Shown here piece by piece: positions 48,982 through 57,326 of a stretch of 64,000 bases of DNA (position 1 is the stretch's first letter; each line of letters begins with the position of its first letter). This stretch comes from Terribacillus halophilus. Its GTDB lineage: Bacteria; Bacillota; Bacilli; Bacillales; Amphibacillaceae. The DNA lies in contig NZ_FMZB01000004.1 of assembly GCF_900101385.1 (NCBI RefSeq), positions 62,001 through 126,000 of the forward strand, written 5' to 3'. The notes below the pieces were generated by a model. The model saw only the letters and a list, made by a program, of their open reading frames with translations. It searched no databases and was not told the DNA's origin. Both the position numbers and the translations under genes were made by a program.

Positions 48982-49572
48982 ATGAATTGGTATGAGAAGC
49001 TTAGTAAGTATTTCCCGATAGAGGAGATGAAGTCGAGGGAACATATGGAATTGCTGCTGAAGGAAAAAGCTGATGTATATTTTAAGGATGAGAGTGAGAA
49101 TCATGTCCTGATGTACGCAGAATTCGACCATTTCCTGTTTATCGATTATTTATATGTTGCAGCGAATACCCGAGGACAAGGCGTCGGCGGTAAGCTTATT
49201 GATAGGATGAAGAAGAAGGGGAAGCCGATTCTTTTGGAAGTCGAACCGCTTCAATATGAGGACTCTGATTCAAAGAAGCGGCTTCGTTTCTATGAAAGGC
49301 AAGGTTTTCAGCATGCCCAGACAATTGGCTATAATCGCCGTTCCTTGGCGACGGATAAGGAGAATCCGATGGAAATCCTATACTGGACACCAAATGAAGA
49401 GTCGGAAAAAGAGATATTCGAAGCCATGCGGGATATGTATGAACAGATTCATACGTACAAAGACAGGCAGTTGTATGGGGAAGCTTATCAGACTTCGGAT
49501 GAAGTGTTGACATTCTCAAAGGATAGAGCGAAGGATAGCATTTTTAATGCATTGGAAGATAAACAAAAATAA
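48982..49572 (+). CDS. yjbC: GNAT N-acetyltransferase YjbC
   Basis: 196 residues. GNAT core with YVAANTRGQGVGGKLIDRM (acetyl-CoA loop) and a 70-residue helical C-terminal extension. Its position immediately before spx matches B. subtilis yjbC, where the two are co-transcribed. Here a separate spx promoter is visible (49699). Substrate unknown. Confidence 0.86.
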   Translation: MNWYEKLSKYFPIEEMKSREHMELLLKEKADVYFKDESENHVLMYAEFDHFLFIDYLYVAANTRGQGVGGKLIDRMKKKGKPILLEVEPLQYEDSDSKKRLRFYERQGFQHAQTIGYNRRSLATDKENPMEILYWTPNEESEKEIFEAMRDMYEQIHTYKDRQLYGEAYQTSDEVLTFSKDRAKDSIFNALEDKQK

Positions 49573-49698
49573 TTTACTAAAATAGGTTTTAACCCCTGAT
49601 GACAGGGAAAACAGGAACCATAACAACGATACAAACGTATATTTGTGTAAAAACTGTGGTATCTTTCAGGAAGTCTTTCAATAACTTGACCGCTGTAG

Positions 49699-49704
49699 TA
49701 TACT
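49699..49704 (+). promoter_or_regulatory. -10 element of a spx promoter
   Basis: TATACT with TTTCAA 17 bases upstream; about 87-base leader to the spx start. The weak -35 could indicate dependence on an activator or alternative sigma factor. Confidence 0.5.
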
Positions 49705-49798
49705 TGTACATAGGGAGATTAAATTAAAATCATTTTAAATAAAATCTTTCCATGGGCAAAGAAATAGAAACATATTCTGTATTGAGGAGTGAAGTTAA

Positions 49799-50194
49799 AT
49801 GGTAACACTTTATACCTCACCAAGTTGTACATCTTGCCGCAAAGCTAAAGCTTGGTTAGAAGAGCACGATATTCCGTTCACAGAGAGGAACATCTTCTCC
49901 GAGACATTATCACTTGAAGAAATCAAGGAAATCCTGCGTATGACAGAGGATGGTACGGACGAGATCATCTCTACACGCTCCAAGGTTTTCCAAAGCCTAA
50001 ATATGAACTTAGATCAATTACCGTTGAAGAAGTTATATAGCTTGATTCAAGAAAATCCTGGCTTGCTGCGACGTCCGATCATTCTTGATGAGAAACGCTT
50101 GCAGGTCGGTTATAATGAAGACGAAATTCGCCGCTTCTTGCCAAGAACGGTGCGTACTTTCCAGCTGCGTGAAGCACAGCGCATGGTCAACTAA
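49799..50194 (+). CDS. spx: Global thiol-stress regulator Spx
   Basis: 131-residue ArsC-like protein, standard Spx length. Redox CxxC at Cys10-Cys13 (PSCTSCRKA) and [15 protein letters not shown]. Binds the RNA polymerase alpha C-terminal domain to activate thioredoxin genes and block some activators. Removed by ClpXP with the adaptor SpxH, encoded at 55374-56252. Confidence 0.97.
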   Translation: MVTLYTSPSCTSCRKAKAWLEEHDIPFTERNIFSETLSLEEIKEILRMTEDGTDEIISTRSKVFQSLNMNLDQLPLKKLYSLIQENPGLLRRPIILDEKRLQVGYNEDEIRRFLPRTVRTFQLREAQRMVN

Positions 50195-50210
50195 TCATTT
50201 ACAGATAAAG

Positions 50211-50243
50211 GGCGTGGATCCAAGAGGATCCACGTCTTTTTTC
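50211..50243 (+). terminator. Terminator of spx
   Basis: GGCGTGGATCC-AAGA-GGATCCACGTC then TTTTTT. Confidence 0.93.
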
Positions 50244-50257
50244 TTTCTGCAATCCGG

Positions 50258-50286
50258 GTGACAAATTATCTGAAATGCGCTACAAT
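50258..50286 (+). promoter_or_regulatory. Promoter of mecA
   Basis: GTGACA, 17-base spacer, TACAAT; predicted start about 50293 leaves a leader of about 180 bases. Confidence 0.72.
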
Positions 50287-50474
50287 GGACAGAATCCGAT
50301 GAGGTCATTCGCCTTTTTTCGGCAAGTACAAGCCTTTCTGTTTTCCATGCGGAAGGATTTATCATAAAATAGAAATAGACACAGAAAAAGTTAGATTGAG
50401 GGTAAGGGAATACGGGAAGTGTAAAGGCATGAGGGCGTTTTTCACCTGCCACTTTACTGGAGGGAGAGAAAACC

Positions 50475-51146
50475 ATGGAAATAGAAAGAATTAATGAAAA
50501 CACAATCAAATTTTATATATCTTATATAGATATTGAAGACCGCGGCTTCGATAAAGAAGATATTTGGTATAACCGCGAAAGAAGTGAGCAATTGTTCTGG
50601 CAGATGATGGATGAAGTCAATTACAAAGAAGACTTCAGTGTCGATGGACCGCTTTGGATCCAAGTCCAGGCGATGGATAAAGGGTTGGAAATCGTCGTGA
50701 CGAAAGCACAGCTTTCCAAGGATGGAGAAAGCTTGGAGCTTAATGTGGATGATAAAGCCATTCCATCATCCGTAGAGGAGAAAGTCGATTCTGTTCTTGA
50801 AGAGAAATTCGGCTCCCATCATCAAGATACAGAAGAGGAGGACGAAGAGGAGCTGTCCTTCATCGTTCAATTCCGGGATTTCGAAGATGTGATTCAGCTA
50901 AGTCATTACTTTGAAAAAACTTATGGCATCGACAACAGACTATTCCATTATAAGGACAAATATATGCTGTATGTGGAATTCGATGATACAGTGCTTGGAG
51001 ATGATGAACAGGAGGATATCCTGAGCCAAATTTTAGAGTTTGGCTATGATTCCCAAACAACGATTTACCGATTGGAAGAGTATGGCAAGGTGATCTTCGC
51101 CAATGACGCACTTACAAACGTGAAGCAATACTTCCCTCTTAAATAG
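50475..51146 (+). CDS. mecA: ClpC adaptor MecA
   Basis: 223 residues. N-terminal substrate-binding domain (MEIERINENTIKFYISYIDIEDRGF, abbreviated), an acidic linker (EEEDEEEL) and a C-terminal ClpC-binding domain. In B. subtilis MecA targets ComK and ComS to ClpCP and inhibits competence; ComK is in this window at 13068. GGAGGGAGAGAAAACC precedes the ATG. Lies between spx and coiA as usual. Confidence 0.96.
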   Translation: MEIERINENTIKFYISYIDIEDRGFDKEDIWYNRERSEQLFWQMMDEVNYKEDFSVDGPLWIQVQAMDKGLEIVVTKAQLSKDGESLELNVDDKAIPSSVEEKVDSVLEEKFGSHHQDTEEEDEEELSFIVQFRDFEDVIQLSHYFEKTYGIDNRLFHYKDKYMLYVEFDDTVLGDDEQEDILSQILEFGYDSQTTIYRLEEYGKVIFANDALTNVKQYFPLK

Positions 51147-51176
51147 ACATTCGTTTTAAAGAATGTCTATTTTTTA
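51143..51176 (+). terminator. Terminator of mecA
   Basis: ATAGACATTC - TTTTAAA-type loop - GAATGTCTAT then TTTTT. Confidence 0.88.
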
Positions 51177-51182
51177 TGGCCA

Positions 51183-51208
51183 AAAATGCAATTTTAAAAC
51201 TGTTTTTC
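51183..51208 (+). promoter_or_regulatory. Candidate ComK box upstream of coiA
   Basis: AAAA-N5-TTTT (51183-51195) immediately followed by AAAA-N5-TTTC (51196-51208). They lie just upstream of the -35 region of a TATACT -10 box at 51230. ComK sites are pairs of such AT-boxes, but the usual helical spacing of 8, 18 or 31 bases is not met here. Confidence 0.45.
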
Positions 51209-51256
51209 CTTCTCACCTGCTTGATGAGTTATACTGAACTCAAGGAGGTGGAAGGT

Positions 51257-52372
51257 ATGTTGCAGGCCGAGTTGGAGGATGGCAGACTAGTACTGCTCGC
51301 TGCATATCGAACAGAGCAAATCCATAAATTAAGGAAACATCGCTTTCTCTGTCCTGCTTGCAAAAAGGCTGTCATCATTCGTGCGGGGAAGAAAGTGATC
51401 CCTCATTTTGCTCATGAACAAATCCATGATTGCGAATTGAACCGAACCGGAGAAAGTCTCTATCATATGCGTGGCAAGCTGCAGCTCTTTCATTGGTTCA
51501 AACGGCAAGGGCTTACTGTCAGATTGGAGGAACGGATTGAGAAGTCGACTAGACGCCCCGATTTACTGCTCCATACCGCTGGCGGCAAAAGGCTGGCGAT
51601 TGAATATCAATGTGCATCTATATCGGATGAAGAATTGTTCAGGCGTAACGAAGCGTATGAGCATGATGGAATTCGGCCCATATGGATACTGGGCGGTAAT
51701 CGATTAAAGCGTACATCCACATTCATGCTCGATCTTTCAAAAAGGGATCAGCGTTTCCTCATGCAATACAAGCGGGATATGCCTTTACAGTTGCTGTACT
51801 ATTGTTCGGATAGTGAAGCTTTTTGCAATGTCCAGCATATTCTTCTAACAGGTAAAAAACAAACTGTCGGTCAGTTTTATTTCCTTCCCCTTCAGCAGAT
51901 ACAATTCCCCGAGCTTTTTCATCCCCTTCCGAAAAACCATCAAAAAATCAAGCAGACGTGGATTGATTTTCAGTCGAGAATGGCAGCAAAGCCACTGACA
52001 TATGCTCCTGGAAATATGAAACGATGGGTCCTGCAGTTATATGAGCGTGGGTTGACGCTTCAGGAAATACCTGTGACTATTTTATATCCCGTTGAAGCTC
52101 AGTATCATATGTCCGTTCCTCCATATATTTGGCAGACCGACTTATGGCTGGAGCAGCTGATTCCTTTGCCGGTTATGAACAGCATTTCTCTTGAGCGGTT
52201 GAAGCATGTAAGCAAAAGATGGGAAGTCCTGCATAAGCCGTATGCCATTTCGAGTGATATCCATCCGGTCGAATCATATATGAACCATCTGTGTCTGCAT
52301 GGCTGGTTTGAACAGATGGGAACGGATGTTTACGTGAAGAAAAGGCGTTCTCCATTTTCAGAAATGATATAA
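51257..52372 (+). CDS. coiA: Competence protein CoiA
   Basis: 371 residues, like B. subtilis CoiA. N-terminal zinc-finger-like pair CPACKKAV with later HFAHE, then a nuclease-like region (RRPDLLLHTAGGKRLAIEYQC, abbreviated) of the PD-(D/E)xK type. Promotes recombination during transformation in related bacteria. ATG at 51257 chosen after AAGGAGGTGG; the open frame from 51176 includes the mecA terminator tail. Confidence 0.93.
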   Translation: MLQAELEDGRLVLLAAYRTEQIHKLRKHRFLCPACKKAVIIRAGKKVIPHFAHEQIHDCELNRTGESLYHMRGKLQLFHWFKRQGLTVRLEERIEKSTRRPDLLLHTAGGKRLAIEYQCASISDEELFRRNEAYEHDGIRPIWILGGNRLKRTSTFMLDLSKRDQRFLMQYKRDMPLQLLYYCSDSEAFCNVQHILLTGKKQTVGQFYFLPLQQIQFPELFHPLPKNHQKIKQTWIDFQSRMAAKPLTYAPGNMKRWVLQLYERGLTLQEIPVTILYPVEAQYHMSVPPYIWQTDLWLEQLIPLPVMNSISLERLKHVSKRWEVLHKPYAISSDIHPVESYMNHLCLHGWFEQMGTDVYVKKRRSPFSEMI

Positions 52373-52511
52373 TCGTTTTCTTCGCATGAATCTGCTTCTT
52401 TTATATATAATATAAGAGAGAAAATGCTTATAATTGAAGGATTTTCCCTGTCATTATACGAAGTAATCTTGTAAGACAGAAAAAGGGAAGCAGCAATGGA
52501 GGAGGATGTTT

Positions 52512-54323
52512 GTGTCAAAATCAGCTAAGTCTTTACCGAAACGAAGCGAGGTACCAGTAGAAAGAACCTGGAACCTGGAGGATATATTCGCTACTGACGA
52601 ACTATGGGAGGAAGAGCGCAAGGCGCTGGCCGCGGATGGAGATAAAATCTCAGCGTTCCAAGGCAAGCTTGGAGAGTCTGCAGATACATTGTATCAGATG
52701 TTCAAGATGCAGGATGAGCTATCCGAGCGTATCGGTAAACTTTATACATACGCACATATGCGTTATGATCAGGATACGACGAACGGGCATTATCAAGCAT
52801 TGCAATCAAAAGCAGAGCTATTGATCACACAAATCTCTAGTAAAATGAGCTATATCGTTCCGGAATTGCTTGCAATTGATGAAAATCGCATACAGGCATT
52901 CCTGGCAGAAAGTGATGATCTCAAGTTGTACGAGCATACGTTGAGTGAAATCAGCCGCCAGCGGGCACATGTGCTGTCCGAAAAGGAAGAGACACTCCTT
53001 GCACAGGCATCCGAAGTGACCGATAATGGCTCCGCTACTTTTGGAATGCTCAATAACGCGGACTTGACGTTCCCGAGTATCAAGAATGAAGAAGGGGAAG
53101 AAGTGGATGTTACGCATGGCCGCTACGTCACATTCTTGGAATCGAAGGACCAGCGGGTGCGCCGGGATGCCTTCAAGTCCATGTATGATACATTCGGTCA
53201 GTTCCGGAATACATTCGCTTCCACTCTTTCAGGTACAGTGAAGAAGAATAACTTCTATGCAAAGGTAAGGAATTACGAGTCCGCCCGACAGTCGGCTTTG
53301 GATAATAATAATATCCCAGAGCAAGTATACGATAACCTTGTGGAAGCCGTGAATGAACGTCTGCCTTTATTGCATCGCTATGTGGCATTGCGCAAGAAAG
53401 TACTTGGTCTTGATGATTTGCATATGTATGATCTTTATACACCGCTTGTTAAAGACGTGGATATGAAAGTGTCCTATGAAGAGGCGAAGGAGCTCGTCCT
53501 TAAGGGACTCAAGCCTTTAGGTGAAGATTATCAGTCCATCCTGAAAGAAGGCTTTGACAACCGTTGGGTCGACGTGGAAGAAAATAAAGGTAAACGCAGT
53601 GGTGCCTATTCTTCTGGAGCATATGGAACGAATCCATATATCCTGATGAACTGGCAGGATAACGTGAATAATCTTTTCACATTGGCTCATGAATTCGGAC
53701 ATTCGGTGCATAGTTACTACACTCGGAATAACCAGCCATATCGCTACGGCAACTATTCCATTTTTGTTGCAGAGGTTGCATCTACTTGTAATGAAGCTTT
53801 GCTGAATGAATATATGATCAATAACGTGGATGACGAGCAAGAGAAGCTTTACTTGCTGAATCACTTCCTGGAAGGGTTCCGCGGTACTGTCTTCCGCCAG
53901 ACGATGTTTGCTGAATTCGAGCATATGATCCATAAGCATCAGCAGGATGGAGAAGTGCTTACAGCAGAGAAGCTGACATCCATGTATTATGATTTGAATA
54001 AAAAATACTTTGGCGATGGTTTGACAATCGACGAAGAAATCGGCTTGGAATGGGCACGTATTCCTCACTTCTATTACAATTATTATGTTTATCAATATGC
54101 TACAGGCTACGCGGCTGCTACTGCATTATCCGCTAAAATCCTGGAGGAAGGGCAGCCTGCTGTCGAGAAATACGTCGGCTTTTTGAAAGCCGGAAGCAGT
54201 GACTACCCAATCGAGGTATTGAAATCAGCAGGGGTGGATATGACGGATAAACAGACCATCCTATCCGCACTCGATGTATTCGAAGCAAAATTGAATGAAA
54301 TGGAAAAGCTCTTGCAGAAATAA
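52512..54323 (+). CDS. pepF: Oligoendopeptidase F PepF
   Basis: 603-residue M3 zinc metallopeptidase; HEFGH (in TLAHEFGHSVHS) is the zinc motif, with the third ligand Glu in EVASTCNEALL. Cleaves short peptides in the cytoplasm, plausibly products of Opp uptake. GTG at 52512 is chosen because GGAGGAGG ends exactly before the ATG at 52506 and is 6 bases from the GTG. Confidence 0.95.
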   Translation: MSKSAKSLPKRSEVPVERTWNLEDIFATDELWEEERKALAADGDKISAFQGKLGESADTLYQMFKMQDELSERIGKLYTYAHMRYDQDTTNGHYQALQSKAELLITQISSKMSYIVPELLAIDENRIQAFLAESDDLKLYEHTLSEISRQRAHVLSEKEETLLAQASEVTDNGSATFGMLNNADLTFPSIKNEEGEEVDVTHGRYVTFLESKDQRVRRDAFKSMYDTFGQFRNTFASTLSGTVKKNNFYAKVRNYESARQSALDNNNIPEQVYDNLVEAVNERLPLLHRYVALRKKVLGLDDLHMYDLYTPLVKDVDMKVSYEEAKELVLKGLKPLGEDYQSILKEGFDNRWVDVEENKGKRSGAYSSGAYGTNPYILMNWQDNVNNLFTLAHEFGHSVHSYYTRNNQPYRYGNYSIFVAEVASTCNEALLNEYMINNVDDEQEKLYLLNHFLEGFRGTVFRQTMFAEFEHMIHKHQQDGEVLTAEKLTSMYYDLNKKYFGDGLTIDEEIGLEWARIPHFYYNYYVYQYATGYAAATALSAKILEEGQPAVEKYVGFLKAGSSDYPIEVLKSAGVDMTDKQTILSALDVFEAKLNEMEKLLQK

Positions 54324-54327
54324 GGGA

Positions 54328-54353
54328 AACCGACGCTATCGCGTCGGTTTTTT
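54328..54353. terminator. Terminator between pepF and the small membrane gene
   Basis: AACCGACGC-TATC-GCGTCGGTT then TTTT. Confidence 0.88.
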
Positions 54354-54521
54354 CATGCCTTTATATGTTCTTTTTCTGGTAAAGAAATAGACAGCAACAA
54401 ACAACGACAAGAATAACACAGGCAGCGTAATCACCATGGAAACGAGGTGAAGCATGCCAAGAATGTTGAAACATAAAGCGAAAATGACCCAGGCGATCAA
54501 TAGGATACCGATTCCTTTCAT
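54336..54521 (-). CDS. Small two-span membrane protein
   Basis: 61 residues with two hydrophobic segments and a basic tail (TRKRTYKGMKKPTR). GGAGGTG precedes the ATG at 54521; the upstream ATG (54545) is before that site. It occupies the place of B. subtilis yizD between pepF and roxS, but I do not claim homology. Function unknown. Confidence 0.65.
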   Translation of the reverse strand: MKGIGILLIAWVIFALCFNILGMLHLVSMVITLPVLFLSLFVAVYFFTRKRTYKGMKKPTR

Positions 54522-54592
54522 GGTAACACCTCCGACTATCAACACTTTATGCGGCCATGCAAAGGACTAGACTAAGCAAGCTTGTGACTTTT

Positions 54593-54610
54593 TTGTGAAA
54601 ATGTGCACAA
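54593..54610. promoter_or_regulatory. Upstream operator-like repeat of roxS (Rex- or ResD-like)
   Basis: TTGTGA-AAATGT-GCACAA, one mismatch from the Rex consensus, just upstream of the -35. TTTGTGAAA also resembles a ResD box, which would fit the known activation of roxS by ResD in B. subtilis. Confidence 0.5.
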
Positions 54611-54615
54611 AGTAG

Positions 54616-54644
54616 TTGCTATTCCGTCTTATATTTGGTACATT
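54616..54644 (+). promoter_or_regulatory. Promoter of roxS
   Basis: TTGCTA, 17-base spacer, TACATT. Predicted start near 54651, so the Rex operator overlaps the start site. Confidence 0.7.
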
Positions 54645-54648
54645 ATAT

Positions 54649-54666
54649 TTGTGAGAAACATCACAA
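54649..54666. promoter_or_regulatory. Rex operator at the roxS start
   Basis: Perfect inverted repeat TTGTGA-N6-TCACAA, the consensus of the NADH-sensing repressor Rex (also compatible with a CRP/FNR site). It overlaps the predicted transcription start, a repressing position. Confidence 0.8.
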
Positions 54667-54756
54667 ACAAGTCCCCTTTGTTTGGATTATTGTTCTCCCA
54701 TCCCCTCAGTAGAAGTTATACAAGCAAAAAGGTCTGCCATTAGGCAGGCCTTTTTG
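54651..54756 (+). ncRNA. roxS: Small regulatory RNA RoxS (RsaE)
   Basis: About 106 nt from the predicted start to the terminator (AAAAAGG(T)CTGCC-ATTA-GGCAG-GCCTTTTT). Contains the unpaired C-rich targeting motifs TCCCCTTTGTTTG and CTCCCATCCCC that define RsaE/RoxS in Staphylococcus and Bacillus. In B. subtilis RoxS lies between yizD and yjbH (spxH), as here between a small gene and spxH, and it adjusts central metabolism and redox balance by blocking or degrading mRNAs. 5' end is inferred. Confidence 0.9.
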
Positions 54757-55271
54757 TTATGGATTCTAATTTTATTTGGTGAACGGAAGTTGTGAAGTTG
54801 TTCGAATCCTCAAAATGGATGGAATGTCCGCAGTCAGCGAAATGTTCTGCTTCCACTTCAGATAAAGGCTGCTTCATTTCTTCCCATACTTCTTCTGACA
54901 AGATAGGGGAGTGGGAACCGCGCATGATCAATGTCGGACAAGTTACGTTATGGTACGTATAATCGCCATTCAGGTAATCCTAGGATGCTTTGATACCATG
55001 GGTATCAAAGAGGAGCCGCCAGCCTTCTTCGGCTTCATAGGCCTCTCAGGAGTATTATGGGTTCGATAGTGTTGCAAGCGTATTTGGCGGCTGCTGTAAC
55101 TGCAGTGTGTGCACTTTAGCCATGACCTCTCAAATCATCCGTTTGTTTTGTTCATAAATGGTTTATAGAGAATCGCACGTGCGAATAAGCCATTAGGACG
55201 TGACTGGATCTGACGTGTTTGTCCTAATAAGCCAACTGTAAGCCGTTTGAATCGAAATGAAGTTGTTTCAA
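54740..55271 (-). pseudogene. Decayed alpha/beta-hydrolase gene
   Basis: Minus-strand remnants in order: a possible N-terminus from TTG at 55271 (KQLHFDSNGLQLAY then stop), the DLRGHG motif followed by a stop, then after a frame change EAYEAEEGWRLLFDTHGIKAS, stop, DYLNGDYTYHNVTCPTLIMRG and the C-terminal HFADCGHSIHFED with the catalytic His. At least four stop codons, one frame change and a large missing middle with the nucleophile Ser. Its 3' end overlaps the roxS terminator. Confidence 0.72.
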
Positions 55272-55321
55272 CTATTTCAATCTCCTCTGTACAGTTTCTT
55301 CGATTCCCGATTCCAGGCAAT

Positions 55322-55352
55322 GAAAAACAGCCGCACAGGAAGTGCGGCTGTC
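55322..55352 (-). terminator. Terminator of yjbI-spxH
   Basis: ACAGCCGCAC-TTCCT-GTGCGGCTGT then TTTT on the minus strand. Confidence 0.9.
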
Positions 55353-55373
55353 AGGGATGAGTGCAGCAAAATG

Positions 55374-56252
55374 TTATTCAGCTTTTGAAGTGATATTATA
55401 TCTCCAGAAAGTATCATGTTTGATAGGAATGCGTTCTACCATCTGTTTCAGTTGAAGCTTTTTCATTTCTTTTTCCGTCTGTGCAGTCGTCCAGTCATAT
55501 ATCAATGAAATTTCCCTGCTGGCCACAAATTTATAGCTGGAGAGGAACTCTTCCACAGGAGGTTTCTCTGCCGGCTGCGGGTCTCTTTGCAGCATCTGGT
55601 GCAGGACGTTGACATACACATCGTAACCATACAAACCGGAAATCCTGATACCGGAATCTTCCTCGGATTCATTGAAGAATACGATAGAAGGGGATTCGTC
55701 GATTTCCAATTCTTTCGCGAGCTTCACATCGCATTGGAATGCTTTTTTCGCTGAAGCGGAGTACATATCCTCATGAAACTCCTCCAAATCGAGATTGGCG
55801 ATTTTAGCACATTCGATGAGAATTTCATCCGCTGTGATATCTTGTTTATTCAAGAACAATGCTTCCTGGATTGTTCGCAGGAAGCGGGTCCCGGCTTTTC
55901 TTCCTTGCAGTTCCGCTGCTTTGATCGCAAGTGAAGTCCGCCATGGAAAAGAGACGGCGTTGTTCAATAAAATATTATCTGGCTGCAGGACAGCTTTTGG
56001 ATACGTGCATTCGCTACGTTCTCGTACAAGCGGCTGATAATCCCCGGTCAATATTGGGCGCAAAGTGAAGTATTGCCCATATTCCATTGTTAGTTTCTTG
56101 AGAAAAGGCTCGAGTGACCAGCAATCTTCGCAAAGCGGATCGATAAAAACGTAAATCTCCACGGGTTTCTTTGAGGAAGGAAACAGCCCGCAAAATCCGC
56201 CACAGTCATCCTCAAGCCTTTGCTGTTTTGAATTAGAAGATTCCCAGCTCAT
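55374..56252 (-). CDS. spxH: ClpXP adaptor SpxH (YjbH)
   Basis: 292-residue DsbA-like protein. Cys pair in DDCGGFCG at the N-terminus and thioredoxin-fold CxxC in DPLCEDCWSLEP. Delivers Spx to ClpXP; Spx is 5.2 kb away. Starts within yjbI with an ATGA overlap and its own AAAGGAGAATCGAT site, so the two are co-translated. Confidence 0.94.
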   Translation of the reverse strand: MSWESSNSKQQRLEDDCGGFCGLFPSSKKPVEIYVFIDPLCEDCWSLEPFLKKLTMEYGQYFTLRPILTGDYQPLVRERSECTYPKAVLQPDNILLNNAVSFPWRTSLAIKAAELQGRKAGTRFLRTIQEALFLNKQDITADEILIECAKIANLDLEEFHEDMYSASAKKAFQCDVKLAKELEIDESPSIVFFNESEEDSGIRISGLYGYDVYVNVLHQMLQRDPQPAEKPPVEEFLSSYKFVASREISLIYDWTTAQTEKEMKKLQLKQMVERIPIKHDTFWRYNITSKAE

Positions 56253-56650
56253 ATCGATTCTCCTTTCTCTTCATCTGGTGTGTTCATCATATGATGTGCG
56301 GTAAGCGCAAGTCGTTCAAATATTATGCTTTTATAAGGTTCCTCTATGTCAGTTTCCGCGAGGGCAGCTGCCATGCAGGAAAGCCATGCATCCTTACGCG
56401 TAGGTGTGATTTTGAAAGGGAGGTGCCGATATCTTAGCTTCGGGTGACCATGCTCTTCTGTGTAAAGCGGTGGTCCGCCGAAGAATTGTGTCAGGAACTG
56501 CTGTTGCTTGCGGCGAGTCTCCGTCAAATCTTCCGGAAAAATCGGCTTTAAATCGGGATGCTCCGCCACTCGTCGGTAGAAGGCATCCACCAGCCGTTCC
56601 AATGTGGCCTGTCCGCCAATACCATCGTACAATGTTTCAGCTTGATTCAT
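56249..56650 (-). CDS. yjbI: Truncated hemoglobin YjbI (group II)
   Basis: 133 residues, 2-on-2 globin: YDGIGGQATLERLVDAFYRRV start and proximal His in KLRYRHLPF, plus conserved aromatic residues. Binds O2 or NO; in Bacillus and Staphylococcus its gene is linked to spxH, suggesting a redox or thiol role. Start ATG at 56650 after AAAGGAAG; an earlier ATG at 56671 lacks spacing. Confidence 0.93.
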   Translation of the reverse strand: MNQAETLYDGIGGQATLERLVDAFYRRVAEHPDLKPIFPEDLTETRRKQQQFLTQFFGGPPLYTEEHGHPKLRYRHLPFKITPTRKDAWLSCMAAALAETDIEEPYKSIIFERLALTAHHMMNTPDEEKGESI

Positions 56651-56747
56651 GATTCTTCCTTTCTTATGCAAAGAGCAATCAACATAACATCTGCCCTATG
56701 GAGTTGACTGTAACTTATTTTATCAGGCTGCCATTGGGTTGGGCAAC

Positions 56748-57326
56748 TTATCTGTTTTGGAGGCTGTCATAGAAGCGCTGGATCTTGTTTGGAGTCTTGC
56801 GCTTCCCTATGTCATGTTCGGAAAGAAGAGATAGGAAAACATTCTCTCCATGCTTATAGCTGCGGGCTTCCAGCTCCAACTCGTAATCGACAGTGTCTCC
56901 ATAGATGCTTTGATCCAGGACAATCGTAGTATCATTATATGATTTCTCCCGGCGGATAGTCTCCAATGAACCTCCATAAATCAACTCACCTGCTGAGATG
57001 CCTAAGTCTTTGAGCTGTTCGCCGATTTCAGGACCAAGCGTAATTTGCCCCTGCAGCCAAGCTTTGGCTTGCTGCTCCGTCAAAGCATCGTGCGTTTCCA
57101 GCAGCCCATCACCTTGCGGCTGTTTCAAAGTGGCTTGAAACTTCCCGTTTTTTTCTCTGATTCGCAGGGCAGCTCCATGTTGTTTCAGCTGAAAGTCCTT
57201 TGTTTCAAAGTAGTGGTTCACCTGCTGGATAGCGGGTGAACTGTTCATTTCAAATGCATAATATAGTTTCTCAAATTCCGCTTCTGTGAGCAGATTCTTA
57301 AATTCGATTTCGATTTCTTGCGGCAT
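56748..57326 (-). CDS. yjbK: CYTH-domain phosphatase YjbK
   Basis: 192 residues, starts with the family motif PQEIEIEFKNLL (ExExK) and has alternating acidic/basic tunnel residues (ETKDFQLKQHGAALRIREKNGKF, abbreviated; KQPQGDGLLE). CYTH enzymes hydrolyse triphosphate compounds such as thiamine triphosphate or tripolyphosphate. Divergent from relQ. GGGGG before ATG. Confidence 0.9.
   Translation of the reverse strand: MPQEIEIEFKNLLTEAEFEKLYYAFEMNSSPAIQQVNHYFETKDFQLKQHGAALRIREKNGKFQATLKQPQGDGLLETHDALTEQQAKAWLQGQITLGPEIGEQLKDLGISAGELIYGGSLETIRREKSYNDTTIVLDQSIYGDTVDYELELEARSYKHGENVFLSLLSEHDIGKRKTPNKIQRFYDSLQNR

Noticed and set aside
55135-55320. Open frame of 61 codons on the minus strand between spxH and the hydrolase relic
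   Set aside because: Overlaps the N-terminal part of the decayed hydrolase in another frame and contains no recognisable motif.
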